Assembly: GCA_947179485.1 (NCBI GenBank)
Contig: OX359246.1
Span: 60,305,632-60,369,631, forward strand
Source of the DNA: Allacma fusca
Taxonomy: Eukaryota; Arthropoda; Collembola; Symphypleona; Sminthuridae
Direction of reading: 5' to 3'
DNA length: 64,000 bases
Of the stretch, positions 45,929-56,122 are shown one piece after another. Under the pieces are notes generated by a model. That model had not been told where the DNA came from and searched no databases. It worked only from the letters and a program-made list of their open reading frames with translations. Each line of letters starts with the position of its first letter. Position 1 is the stretch's first letter. The position numbers and the translations under genes are program-made.

Positions 45929-47707
45929 ATGAGTAACAATATCCGTAAAGAAAATGTCCAGAATTCTTCAAGACACCTTACAGTATCATCTAGGAGCTCC
46001 AGCAATGTAAAAAACATCCAGCTTATATCCTTGGCCCTGAAAAAGAGTGCTGAGACTGGAGTCCAGCATCATAAGATTTTGATGGACGATTTGATTTCCC
46101 GAAAGCAACCTCTCAAAAGCAGCCAAGTAAAAGAATTTTACATGTTAAACCTCCAGAAAATTAGATCCGCCTTTGATTCCACATACCAGAGCCTCCACAA
46201 AATCGGAAGCCCCCACTTGAAAAAGATGATCGACGATGCTAAAGCCGATATGACTTCCAAAATTGAGAATAAAATCGAAGTAATTCTGACAAAGTACAAC
46301 AATTCCATTGAGGCAGTTTCCAAGCAAATCCAGGACATGACAATTGCTACTGAGACTAACTACTCCAATAATCTAGACAATTTAAACCTAGAAGAGATGA
46401 CGATTGAGCAAGTTAAATTGGAGGGGGAGAGGCTCAAGGCAGAGTCTATCTCAAATTTTGAGTTGCTGGTTAAGCATCTTAACTTGAACAAAGATTGCAT
46501 GAAAATGGAGCTCATTTCAAAGCTCAATGAGAAATTTCAGGACTTGATAGAAGAAGCGGAGGGTCGGGTCAAGGATCGGGAGAAGAATTCTTTAAATACT
46601 CTAAATTCATCAGTCAACCCGAATGAGGACAGTCAAAAGCAGGAATTCAATTCTTCGGAGCTAAAAAAGCCTTCGAAGGATCCCATTGAACAAATTTTAC
46701 TGACCCAGCAGAAGATCTTCCAAGAGCAGAATGAAAGCATTCACTTAGTCCAAGAGAGGCTTAAACATCTGGAATCCGTAGAACTAGAAAACAAAATATT
46801 GTTGAAAGAAACGGCCGTTCATCTTAAAAAAGTGGAGGAAACTGTTAAATCTTCTGTGACAGCAATCAATAACAATTTAGCAGAAATCCAAGCCAAGATC
46901 ATTGGAGCAGAAAAGTCCACAGCACAGAATTTTGAAAATATTCAGGGAACTCTTCAACAAATTCTTGATGCAAGTCAGTTCAAAATCCCCTCTGGTCCTT
47001 ACAAGTCCAGCATTGAGACGGAAGGCCAATCCTCACAGATGTCACAAAACTCTATCCAACCTGAAGACCATAAACTGAATAATTGTGAGAACGGTTTTGG
47101 ATCCAAAGGTACTCAAAGTGGAGTAAACGATCGGAGTTCCACTTCGGATCTACCCGTTGCACTCGGCAATGGTCTCAAGACTGATCCAGGACCTAACAGA
47201 AAAGAATTTCCCGACAACACGTTTTCTTCTGCAAGCATCTCGAAATCATTCAAGCAGAAACGGGACAAGAAAGAAAACTTAAAAACTCGAAACTATCCAG
47301 GTTTTGCAAAAACTGCATCTGTTCAGGAGGAAAATCCGTCTGCACGTCGAACTGACGATTTAGAAATGAATACAGAATTGAGGGCGGAACAGACTGAACC
47401 ATCCCCAGTCTCAATGTCTGGGATGAAGTCAAGAGATGCATCAGAAACAACAAACAAATCTCCAAGGACCACTAATCTTTCGGAACGAAACATAGCATTA
47501 ACACACAGCCAGACATTGGACATAGCTGGAAGAGCTACAGAACCCCCAATGGGACAGAAACACTCTACTAACAGTAAGAGCACAAAGTCTTGGGCAGAAA
47601 TAAGCAAATCATTCGGACAGACAGTACCCAATGGAACTGACTTGGCTGTGAGTACCTCATCGGGGGTAAAGACAAATTCCGTGGTGACAACTGTAAGTAA
47701 TGGATGA
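45929..47707 (+). CDS. Orphan helical protein, member 2 of a three-gene family (592 aa)
   Basis: Start ATG 45929 (MSNNIRKENV) is chosen because the frame upstream has no other ATG; it may extend slightly by splicing. Residues about 29-200 are the shared helical domain, with HHKILMDDL and the key segment NLQKIRSAFDSTYQSL. A coiled-coil-like stretch follows at about 245-345 (QNESIHLVQERLKHLESVEL...). From about 350 the protein is Ser/Thr/Asn/Pro-rich and probably disordered. There is no signal peptide, membrane segment or catalytic motif. It has one exon, like its relatives at 27784 and 56123. The function is unknown; the layout suggests an oligomerising cytoplasmic protein, which is inference. 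Confidence 0.7.
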   Translation: MSNNIRKENVQNSSRHLTVSSRSSSNVKNIQLISLALKKSAETGVQHHKILMDDLISRKQPLKSSQVKEFYMLNLQKIRSAFDSTYQSLHKIGSPHLKKMIDDAKADMTSKIENKIEVILTKYNNSIEAVSKQIQDMTIATETNYSNNLDNLNLEEMTIEQVKLEGERLKAESISNFELLVKHLNLNKDCMKMELISKLNEKFQDLIEEAEGRVKDREKNSLNTLNSSVNPNEDSQKQEFNSSELKKPSKDPIEQILLTQQKIFQEQNESIHLVQERLKHLESVELENKILLKETAVHLKKVEETVKSSVTAINNNLAEIQAKIIGAEKSTAQNFENIQGTLQQILDASQFKIPSGPYKSSIETEGQSSQMSQNSIQPEDHKLNNCENGFGSKGTQSGVNDRSSTSDLPVALGNGLKTDPGPNRKEFPDNTFSSASISKSFKQKRDKKENLKTRNYPGFAKTASVQEENPSARRTDDLEMNTELRAEQTEPSPVSMSGMKSRDASETTNKSPRTTNLSERNIALTHSQTLDIAGRATEPPMGQKHSTNSKSTKSWAEISKSFGQTVPNGTDLAVSTSSGVKTNSVVTTVSNG

Positions 47708-48873
47708 TCAGCCAAGGGAGCTATCACAAAGTGATAATATCTAAAGCTCAATAATTTCAACTTTATATGGACTTTCCTTACAATTAGTGTATTTATTTCT
47801 TATGGCTGTAGCAATGGCAATTGCAAGTAATTAAATCAAGTTATATTACAAAATATTCATAGTACAATATGATCTAGGATATTTTAAACCGTTGATCAGT
47901 TTCACTGTTAATATAAACTTACAGCAGTTATTAGGATCATTGGAAAGATAAGCAATCAAATACAATTGACTATATTTTATCAATGACCATTGCACCTCCT
48001 AAAATATCATTATAATGTAATGCGGGTGATTACCACACTGCTCGTAGTCATTGACATTAAATTAAGTCCTGACAAACAGATTTTAACTTTGGAATGTTCG
48101 CAATTCGCTGATACTTTCTTATGTACCAGGAGGTTTATAATATTTATCGTCTTTTTATTCCATTCGAAAAGGTAATTATTCCAAAAATTTGTGGCTAATT
48201 CAAAGTAAGTTAAAAATGTAACATGACTGTAAAAAAGTGTTGTATATAGTAAAGTAGCTTTATGTACATATGTATGCTTCACATAGGGATATTAAAGGTC
48301 GTACATATGCAAATATGCATGCTGTCTCATGCTATAAATATACGTGACGACTGACAAACAATTGTAATAACAGTTGAAGTGCCACCTTGTTTGGAAAAAA
48401 ACATAATTTGTTTACACACATTAAATCTCTAAATAGGTGTATTGTAAATAATGTAAACCAATTTAAGAATTAAAGCCAGCTCAAATCTTGCCCATTTTAA
48501 CTTTGGAATGTTCGCAATTCGCTGATACTTTCTTATGTACCAGGAGGTTTATAATATTTATCGTCTTTTTATTCCATTCAAAAAGGTAATTATTCCAAAA
48601 ATTTGTACAGTTATTGTCCTCCAAATTATATCAATTTTTTGTATCCATTTATTTTATGTACGATCCAATTAATTCTTATGTTGTTATGCTGAACTGCAAG
48701 TCAGACGTAAATATTGACAATTGTTAAAGTGATCGTCACAAATAAATTTGGCAGGATTTGATTTTGATTGTCAGTGTCTTCAAAATTAAAGCTACGATTG
48801 AGTCAATCTTTTAGCTAGGTGCCAGCAGTTAAAAATATCAATTAAAGCCAAAATATTTCAGTTTCCACTCATT
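47708..48873. repeat. Intergenic with a 113-bp dispersed direct repeat
   Basis: 48080-48192 and 48494-48606 are the same sequence (attttaactttggaatgttc to ccaaaaatttgt) with one difference seen, 414 bp apart and in the same orientation. No gene lies between them. The rest is AT-rich. Confidence 0.85.
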
Positions 48874-48881
48874 GTCAGTTC

Positions 48882-49288
48882 TAGGGATTCCAATGGTCTG
48901 GTCCGGACCATTTATAATGGTCCGTTATTGGTCTGGTCCGGTCTGATCCAACACTTGGACCGGAACAGATACAATTGGTCCAACTTCAGGACCAGACCAG
49001 ACCACAAGGACTATGGTCCAGAAAGTATGCACAATAAAAAATCCTGAGGAAAATCCCCTCAAATCCCATGGAACAAATTAAATATGTCATTTCTGATGAT
49101 AAAACAAGTATTTCACTGGATAAAATCTGGTTGTTAATTGCACTCTATGGTTTTCTGGACCATGGTCCGGACCATGGTCTTTGGTCTGGTCTGGTCCGAA
49201 AAACTGGCCCAGACCATTGGTCTGGTCTGAGCTTCGGACCAGACCAGTTTCATAAAATTTGGATCAGACCAGACCATTGGCATCACTA
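48882..49288. mobile_element. hAT-type MITE with GGTCC-word arrays, 407 bp
   Basis: Ends TAGGGATTCCAATGGTCTGG and, inverted, TAGTGATGCCAATGGTCTGG; 22-bp inverted repeats with two differences. Exact 8-bp duplications GTCAGTTC lie at 48874-48881 and 49289-49296. About 130 bp inside each end is made of varied ggtctggtccggacc words; a plain AT-rich core lies between. The TAG...CTA ends and 8-bp duplication are hAT hallmarks. No transposase, so it is non-autonomous. Confidence 0.88.
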
Positions 49289-49296
49289 GTCAGTTC

Positions 49297-50142
49297 CATG
49301 TATAAGCACCTGAGACTACTTGACAGTCAAATTATCAGTAAGGATGGTGACGGTAAACTTCGGTCATTACAACTAACCTGATATTAGTAGCCATTTACTA
49401 GTCAAAGTCGAAACCCGTCCTAAGTGCTTATGTAGTAATTACGTATGTACAAATATATGGAAAATAATTGTTTACAAGGGTGATTATTTCATAAAACGAT
49501 CACACACAGCCTTCCCAATGAACAAATGGCTTTCCGTTGAATTGGTCAGCAGAATTTTAAATCATCTGTTGTTTTAGCCTGTTAGTCTGAAGTAGAAGTA
49601 TTGTCACTTTTCTCTGAATTTCCCTTCATGAATGAAAAACAGTTATTATTCAGGTAGTTTCAATTTTGGTTTTAAATATTGGGTGCCCCAAAACCTTGTG
49701 TTCCTCCCGAGACTATAGAAGGAGAAATGTTAAAAAATATTTGTTTCCCACACGTTATTTTGTATCGATTTTTCTTCCTGATATTTCAGCATTTGTTCCA
49801 TCCTAGCTCAGAATTTCTGGATGCAGTAGCGAAGGAGGCAAGGAAGTCCCCACAATTCTCAATGATAGGGATCTGCGGGATAGCTCTCTGAAAAAACAAT
49901 CAAATTCGCTTAAAGCTGCAAAATTGCTCAGACATTTCCAAAAAAATCCTAACTTTGTTATACTTATATGATTATTTATTACCTACCCTTGGTTCTAATA
50001 AATTGAATTTGTTTTTCACAGCAATCCCGCTGGTCCGTACGTCGATAATTGTGAGCACTTTAACTTACTTCCTTCACCAATGTATCCACAAATATTGTGC
50101 TACAGGATGGAAATAACTGTATAACATCTGGAAGAAAATTTG
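49297..50142. other. Intergenic, no gene seen
   Basis: An open frame near 49679-49891 has no recognisable feature. Nothing else stands out. Confidence 0.4.
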
Positions 50143-50150
50143 CTCCAGAT

Positions 50151-50831
50151 TAGAGCATCGCATGGGTTCAAAACAGTCGAACCTGAACCTGGACCCAAAC
50201 TTTGGGTACCTCAAAAGTGTGAACCTGTACCTGAAAATGTACCCATTTAAAAGGTTAAAATATTTCGATCCTGAACCTGACCCACTTGCATTTTTGTAGT
50301 ACCCGCACCTGGTTAGTACCTGAACCCGAAAAAGTACCCAAAAGACGACCTGAACCCGGGTATTTTTGAACCGGACCTGAACATGTTTGGGTACTTGAGA
50401 ATCCGAACTTTTTTAAAATTTTATCTTGTATTAAAAGTAGAAATATTACAAAATATATTTAAAATGAATAAGAATGCAAGTTCTCTGGTTCCTGGGACAC
50501 CCTGCCATTGCTTTTGCGATGGAAATCATCTTGGAAGATTGAAATTCTCCGGCCTTTAACTTTCAATTAATGAACCCAAACATTTCAGGTCTTTTGTGAT
50601 CAGGTTCAGGTCTTTCATGTGTTACACCTGGTCCTGACAGATAAAATCAAAACGGGTTTTTCTCTGTACCTGGTCCTGAACTTGAACCTGTACCCAATTT
50701 CACGGGTAAAAAATATTGTACCCAGAAAGGACCCAAAATTATTGGGTCCAAAATACTTGCACCCATACTGAACCTGAACCTGGACCTGAACCCAAATACC
50801 CGGGTGCGACCTGAACCCATGCGATGCACTA
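50151..50831. mobile_element. hAT-type MITE with CCTGAACC-word arrays, 681 bp
   Basis: Ends TAGAGCATCGCATGGGTTC and, inverted, TAGTGCATCGCATGGGTTC; 20-bp inverted repeats with one difference. Exact 8-bp duplications CTCCAGAT at 50143-50150 and 50832-50839. The outer 250 bp on each side are varied words of the gaacctgaacctggaccc type; the core is AT-rich. Same build as the element at 48882 with different words and different end sequence. Confidence 0.9.
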
Positions 50832-51124
50832 CTCCAGATTGAGGGAATTGAATATTTTGTAACTTTGCTCCGTCTAAGGGCTAGGAGGTAGTAAGATGTT
50901 TTGAGTGATCGAATGGGGTTCTTGGCATGGATATTATTTTCCCATGTTGTGTAAACTACTGCCATAATTGGGAGCTTGCAAATTGGTTACATGTAATTAT
51001 TAGAGAACTACCCCGAAGTAACATTGACCACTACGAGCTAATTCAGAAAAAGCAGTAGACAGACCCATTCTTGAAAAGTTTCCTACTATTGAAATTCTAC
51101 TCACTGGCGGCACATCCTCCCATC

Positions 51125-52532
51125 ATGTTGACCCAGAATACAGTTTCCTGTTATTTAAAATCCTTAAAAATCTTCAACTATTTTCTCGCTACTCCTTACG
51201 AGATTCATGAGTATAGGCTTCGTGCTTGCTCATCAAAATATAGATTAAAATTCTGGGAAATGTTTCACGTCATTGGTTTTGTTACAACAGTTTTCAGTCT
51301 TTTCCGGCTATATCAGTCTCTGTACATGAGTAATTCTGCAGTGGACAAGATTCTCCATTCTTTTTTCGCCGCTAATTATTTCCTTGTTTTTAATTTCAAA
51401 CTTAATACTCGAATTTATTTGAAAGACATTTTGAATTTTTTGAACTTCTGCTTGCATTCAAAAAATCCAAAACATACAGGTAAGGGAACAATAATAATTC
51501 ATAATTTTGAAAATGATTAAGAATTTGATGAAGAAAGGTGCTGTTTGTATTTGTAGCATCCGAGTATGAGTCGGAGTCGGAGGTCCTTATGAAATACAAT
51601 GACCGGGGTGGGAAAATATTTCGTGTGATAATGAAAGGCATTGTTACGACCGCACTGTTCCAATCCATTGTCGTTGCATTTTTTATTGTTGGGTCTCCCT
51701 GTAGCCCACGGTACATTACATCTCTGCTGGACCAATGTGAGGAACTTCCATTGTGGGTGTTGCTTCTATTTTGCCCTTATGAGTACATCATGTGGCTCAA
51801 TGCTTGGGCAATGACATTCTTTTACATATGTCTCATCGTGTTTTGGATAATGGAATCTGAGACGTGGCTTGATACACTAAGGTTATAAAATATCTTGAAA
51901 GCTTCTTTTGAAACGTGTTTCGTATTTTTATAATATTGTTTTGTTTTACAAGGTATAATTATGGCTACAGTATGTGTGATTGTAAATTGCACTATTTGTT
52001 GTGTATTTAAAGCGGATCCAGTTTCAAGAAATATTTTTGTGAATTGGATCCCAAGACAAGAACCAGTACATTCGAGAAGAAACATATTTTACAGAAGTCG
52101 CATGAGCTTATTCAAACGTACAAAGGTTTTGAGGTCCTTTGTAAAAACTTTAATCATATTACAAGTCATTTATTTTGGGTAACGGAACAATTAACAGTAA
52201 CGGGCATGTTCACGGTGACATCTTACGGAGTCATTAAATTTCACAATACCTTGCATCCAGTATCGTACGCCACCTTACCGTTTCCAATGGTCGTTTCCAT
52301 TTGTCATTCTTACATCTGTTATGGGCGGATTGGAAAATGCTTTGAGAGAACCAGAAATTGGTTGGAGTCATGGAAGGGGAATCATTGTTGGAAGCAAGTC
52401 AAAAGACGAATTATTGCCTGCCGGCCAGTGAGTGTGAGAGTGGGCATATTTTATTCATTCTCAAAATGCACAAATATAATATTTCTGTCGTTTTCAATCC
52501 AGTTACTAACAAATCTTTTGGTATCGTTTTAA
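51125..52532 (+). CDS. Gustatory-like 7-TM chemoreceptor, intact, three exons, 399 aa
   Basis: Exons 51125-51479, 51557-51881 and 52013-52532, GT-AG introns of 77 and 131 bp, phases 1 and 2. The exons sum to exactly 400 codons. Start ATG 51125 is the first in frame. Several hydrophobic helices are visible; SPCSPRYITSLLDQC and CPYEYIMWLNAWAMTFFY match the paralogs at 39000 and 42038, and the C-terminus (FYSFSKCTNIIFLSFSIQLL) matches their last helix. The length and last-helix pattern fit the arthropod gustatory receptor family, inverted 7-TM cation channels of taste cells; the ligand is unknown. This is the only undamaged copy of the three. The acceptor of exon 3 is the least sure border. Confidence 0.8.
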
Positions 52533-52623
52533 TGATTGTCAAATAAGTTCATTTCAACTTTTTTGTCCATGTTTTACACAAACGAATTTGGTAGTTTCAC
52601 GATTTTTTTCCGGGAAATTTTAA

Positions 52624-52649
52624 TTCCGAACCTTAATTAAGGTTCGGAA
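52624..52649. repeat. 26-bp perfect palindrome
   Basis: ttccgaaccttaa followed at once by its reverse complement, flanked by aaatttt on both sides. It lies 90 bp after the receptor stop and 51 bp before a hAT-type element. Confidence 0.9.
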
Positions 52650-52700
52650 GAAAATTTTGAAAGTTAAAGAAAATTTAGACAAAAGGGGGATAGTTCCGAT

Positions 52701-53781
52701 TAGAGTTGGGACCTGTGGAAAATGTTTCCGCCCGGTACCCGTAGAAGACCTGTTAAAATTTTATCCCAGCCTGCCCGTGTCGTACAGAAATATAAGTATT
52801 TTTGCCCGCCCCACCCGTTACTTTCAATGTGTCAAAAAAATTTCCCGCCCGTTCGTAGATGGGAATAAACTACAACGAAACCTGAACATGCCCTCTCGTG
52901 GGCACTTGCGGATACCCGTTTGCAAGAATAACCAAATAATTAATTATTATTGTACTTTCCCGTTTTTAATTATCAAAATCGGAGCAACTAGGTAGAATTA
53001 AAAATATAAATAAATCATTTCAAGTTGTTTGCATTGATGAACTAATTTAAGCGACTGTTTTATTTTATGGCGAAAAGTCAAATGATCCGACAGATAGATT
53101 TGTTCCGGCTTTGCCGTAAATTAGAGACAGGAGCCCAGCTCCCACGTTCTTACAATTAGACAGCATTCATCAGCAGAGTGTCCGGCATCTAAGAGACAGC
53201 TGGACCCTTGTGAAGCAGAACACTTATTAAATTATATTAATAATTATAATAAAATTAACATTTTGTGTTGAGATTGAGTAGAGAATAAATTCTTGTTTTT
53301 ATATTTACGAATACGCACGTATTTCAAGAAGAGTCCTTCCATACACACACCCCAAAGGGCACAAGCCACATAAACACACACACACACACTTACAATTAGA
53401 TAACAAGGCACAGAACACAGTTCTTCTGTAATTTAATGTAATTCTGGCCGTAAATTTAGTAACAGATCTTCTGATTGCTTGTGTTAATATTTCCGAACAT
53501 CGAGCTTCAATACGTAAAGTAACTTTGGGTGTTTTTTGGAATGACAATTTCGTCATTTTTTATTAGTAATTACATACGAATAAATTGCCGACTTTTTCTT
53601 AGGACACTAATCACACACGCGGTAGATGACAAGAAATATGTGACCAAATATTTAAAATACATGAATGCGTGTAGCCCGTACCCGCCTGTACCCGCGAGGT
53701 TAAAAATTTTTAATGCCCAGAATTTTAGTTGGGCTGGCCAGATGCCCAGCTCGTTATTGAGCCCATTCTAGCCCAGCTCTA
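52701..53781. mobile_element. hAT-type element with CCCGCC-word arrays, about 1.08 kb
   Basis: Ends TAGAGTTGGG and, inverted, TAGAGCTGGG. The flanks GTTCCGAT (52693-52700) and GTTCAGAT (53782-53789) match at 7 of 8 positions as an aged target duplication. Word arrays of the cccgcccgtt / acccgcctgtaccc type lie near 52725-52930 and gcccagctc-type words near 53670-53780. A (CA)n run lies near 53372. No transposase frame. The short inverted repeats make this call weaker than for the two elements to its left. Confidence 0.65.
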
Positions 53782-53789
53782 GTTCAGAT

Positions 53790-56122
53790 TAGTAACTTGA
53801 ATATAGGATGTCAAAACATGTGGCAAAGTTTTAGGAAACAAGGAGTAGAATTTCACAAGTCCAAAAACATTTTCGCCAAACTGTATATAGGCAGCAGTAA
53901 TTTAAAAATATATATTTTGGAAATAAAAAATCGTAATGAGACTTTCCCAGGCGAATCTCCGACTCTACTCCACTCTACTGCACGGCTATGACCTTATGGG
54001 TGTTGATTGTTGACCAAATTGTAAGTCCACGCTTATAATTTCGAAAAACTTAGATGTGTATAAATAATTTTTAAAACAAGGTAATGAAATATTTTTTAGT
54101 TCTTTTGCTAATATGGGCAAGGAAAAAAATAAAATAAACCCCACATGATTTAAGAAAATATAATACAAAATTACAGGAAATTACATTTAAGACTACTTAA
54201 AGGATGATACTGTGATAAAGTATAATTTTGTAGAATCAGAAAGTATACTAACTTCCCACACAATATCCACAAGTAATTCTGTGCATAACGAAAGCATACC
54301 ATTAGCGTTCAGACCACCTTGAGTTATTCTAGAATCAAAACGATCTAAACAATAACGCAAACTGCATTCGTGTCACAATAGTATTAGCCATTATAGCTTT
54401 CTCCATATTGAGAACCCGAATTGATATTTACAGATAACGAAAATATTGTATCTATCCCAAAAGAAGCACAATTTAAATTGTACCCCAATGACAAAATTAA
54501 AATTTTATACATGCAATTTTCCTGATGCTTATACACCCTTGTGCCATTTTATGTTGCGCTAGGCTACGTGCTTATACTGCTCAATTCAACCAATTTTGGC
54601 AGCCAAAGGTACTTCATCTTAAGGGTAATTATACCATCTTTGTATCAGTTCGACAGACTTGGACAAGATTTCGTCCAAGTCTTAATAGAAAAAGGTTTCC
54701 TTGTGTGATATTTTGTAGCAACCAGGTGTCGCTGTAGATGCTTTGCACACAAATGTGCAATTATTGCTGTTGCTATAAAATGACCCCTGTAAATAACAAG
54801 AGCGGTTTTCGTAGATATAGGAAAATTTAAACCCAACTTACAATTAATCAAATTTGTAGGTTTTTTTCTAATTCAACATCCGACGTATATGCTTCATACA
54901 AGCAAAGAATTCCTAATGTTTTCCAGCACTCATCTATTACAATCTTCCCTTTCAAATTTGCATGTACACAGTTGTGTAGGGTTGGAACACAGCCCATATA
55001 GCATTAAAATAATTTGCGTACTCTATGAAGGTGAAAGTGCAAGGTAAATGTTATGGAGCATATTTCACGATGAACTAATGGAGCTCTGCTTTCGTTTGCA
55101 TACACACATTCATATATTTCCAAAATCCTCCACCTGTCATTCTTAATGTCTCTAACTTAACTATAGTGGTGACATCATTGTTAAATTAAATTTTAATTGT
55201 AATCTATTTACAGCATATATGTTTACAGCCAGGAAAATTGAAGTTGTATGTTCACAAAAATCACATTTTAATTTTATCTATAATATGCGAACTAAAACAA
55301 AATCAATCAATCCATCTCACTCATGTTTATTTCACCATCGCAAGGACAACCATCTCTGGGCTTGTAGCCAATCCTCGACGATGGTAGCCAAGTCTGTTCA
55401 GTTTCAAGATACCTGGCCACTCAACAAAGATTCTCGTACATAATTAAATATAGATTACATTAAGCATAGTTGCAAGTATGAAAACAAAGGTTGAGTGTTC
55501 CAAGTGTGTGTCCAGTGTTGCTAAAATATTTTTATAACACTGACAATGAGAAGTAATTTTACAAGAAATTTTGTAATCGCAATTTGAAGGAATGCCTGTT
55601 ATATATGTAGTAAATGGTTCAAGATATAAATTCAAAACTCCCTCAATAAATGGGGAACATTAACTTTATTATGGAAAGATCAAACAAGCCGATTAATAGG
55701 CAGACTTTTAAACAAAACGTATAGCAAATTACACTCAAAAATTTGATAATGGAAAAATGTCTAAATTGTACATACGAATGCACGTCGATATCTAATTGGA
55801 ATGGTGTACATGCACAATGTTTCCGATCCATTATGAACAGGTGGGCTACATTGAAAATAAAAGTGCTGGCACTGCGGGCAATAACTAAATGTAATGCATT
55901 TGATAATTTTGTTTATCACTTAGGACTGAAGGCTTCCAGATAACTGAGACTTAGTAAGCTGGACCGATTGTCAATAATTTGATAAAGCCCGAAGGACAAC
56001 TCGCGAGAGTCAAAGCAGTGTTTGTCTGCAGTGTAAAGGTTTACAATAGCTTCCTTGGATTGAGACCATCAAGCAAACACCTGCCCAAAATTTACGTAAA
56101 AAATAAGTTTAGGGACTGAATC
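53790..56122. other. Long AT-rich intergenic stretch
   Basis: No gene, RNA gene or repeat can be supported. Several short open frames are chance-like in length and composition. Confidence 0.45.

Noticed and set aside
49068-49289. Open frame with Gly-Pro-Asp-His repeats
   Set aside because: It is the translation of the ggtccggacc word array of a MITE, not a gene.
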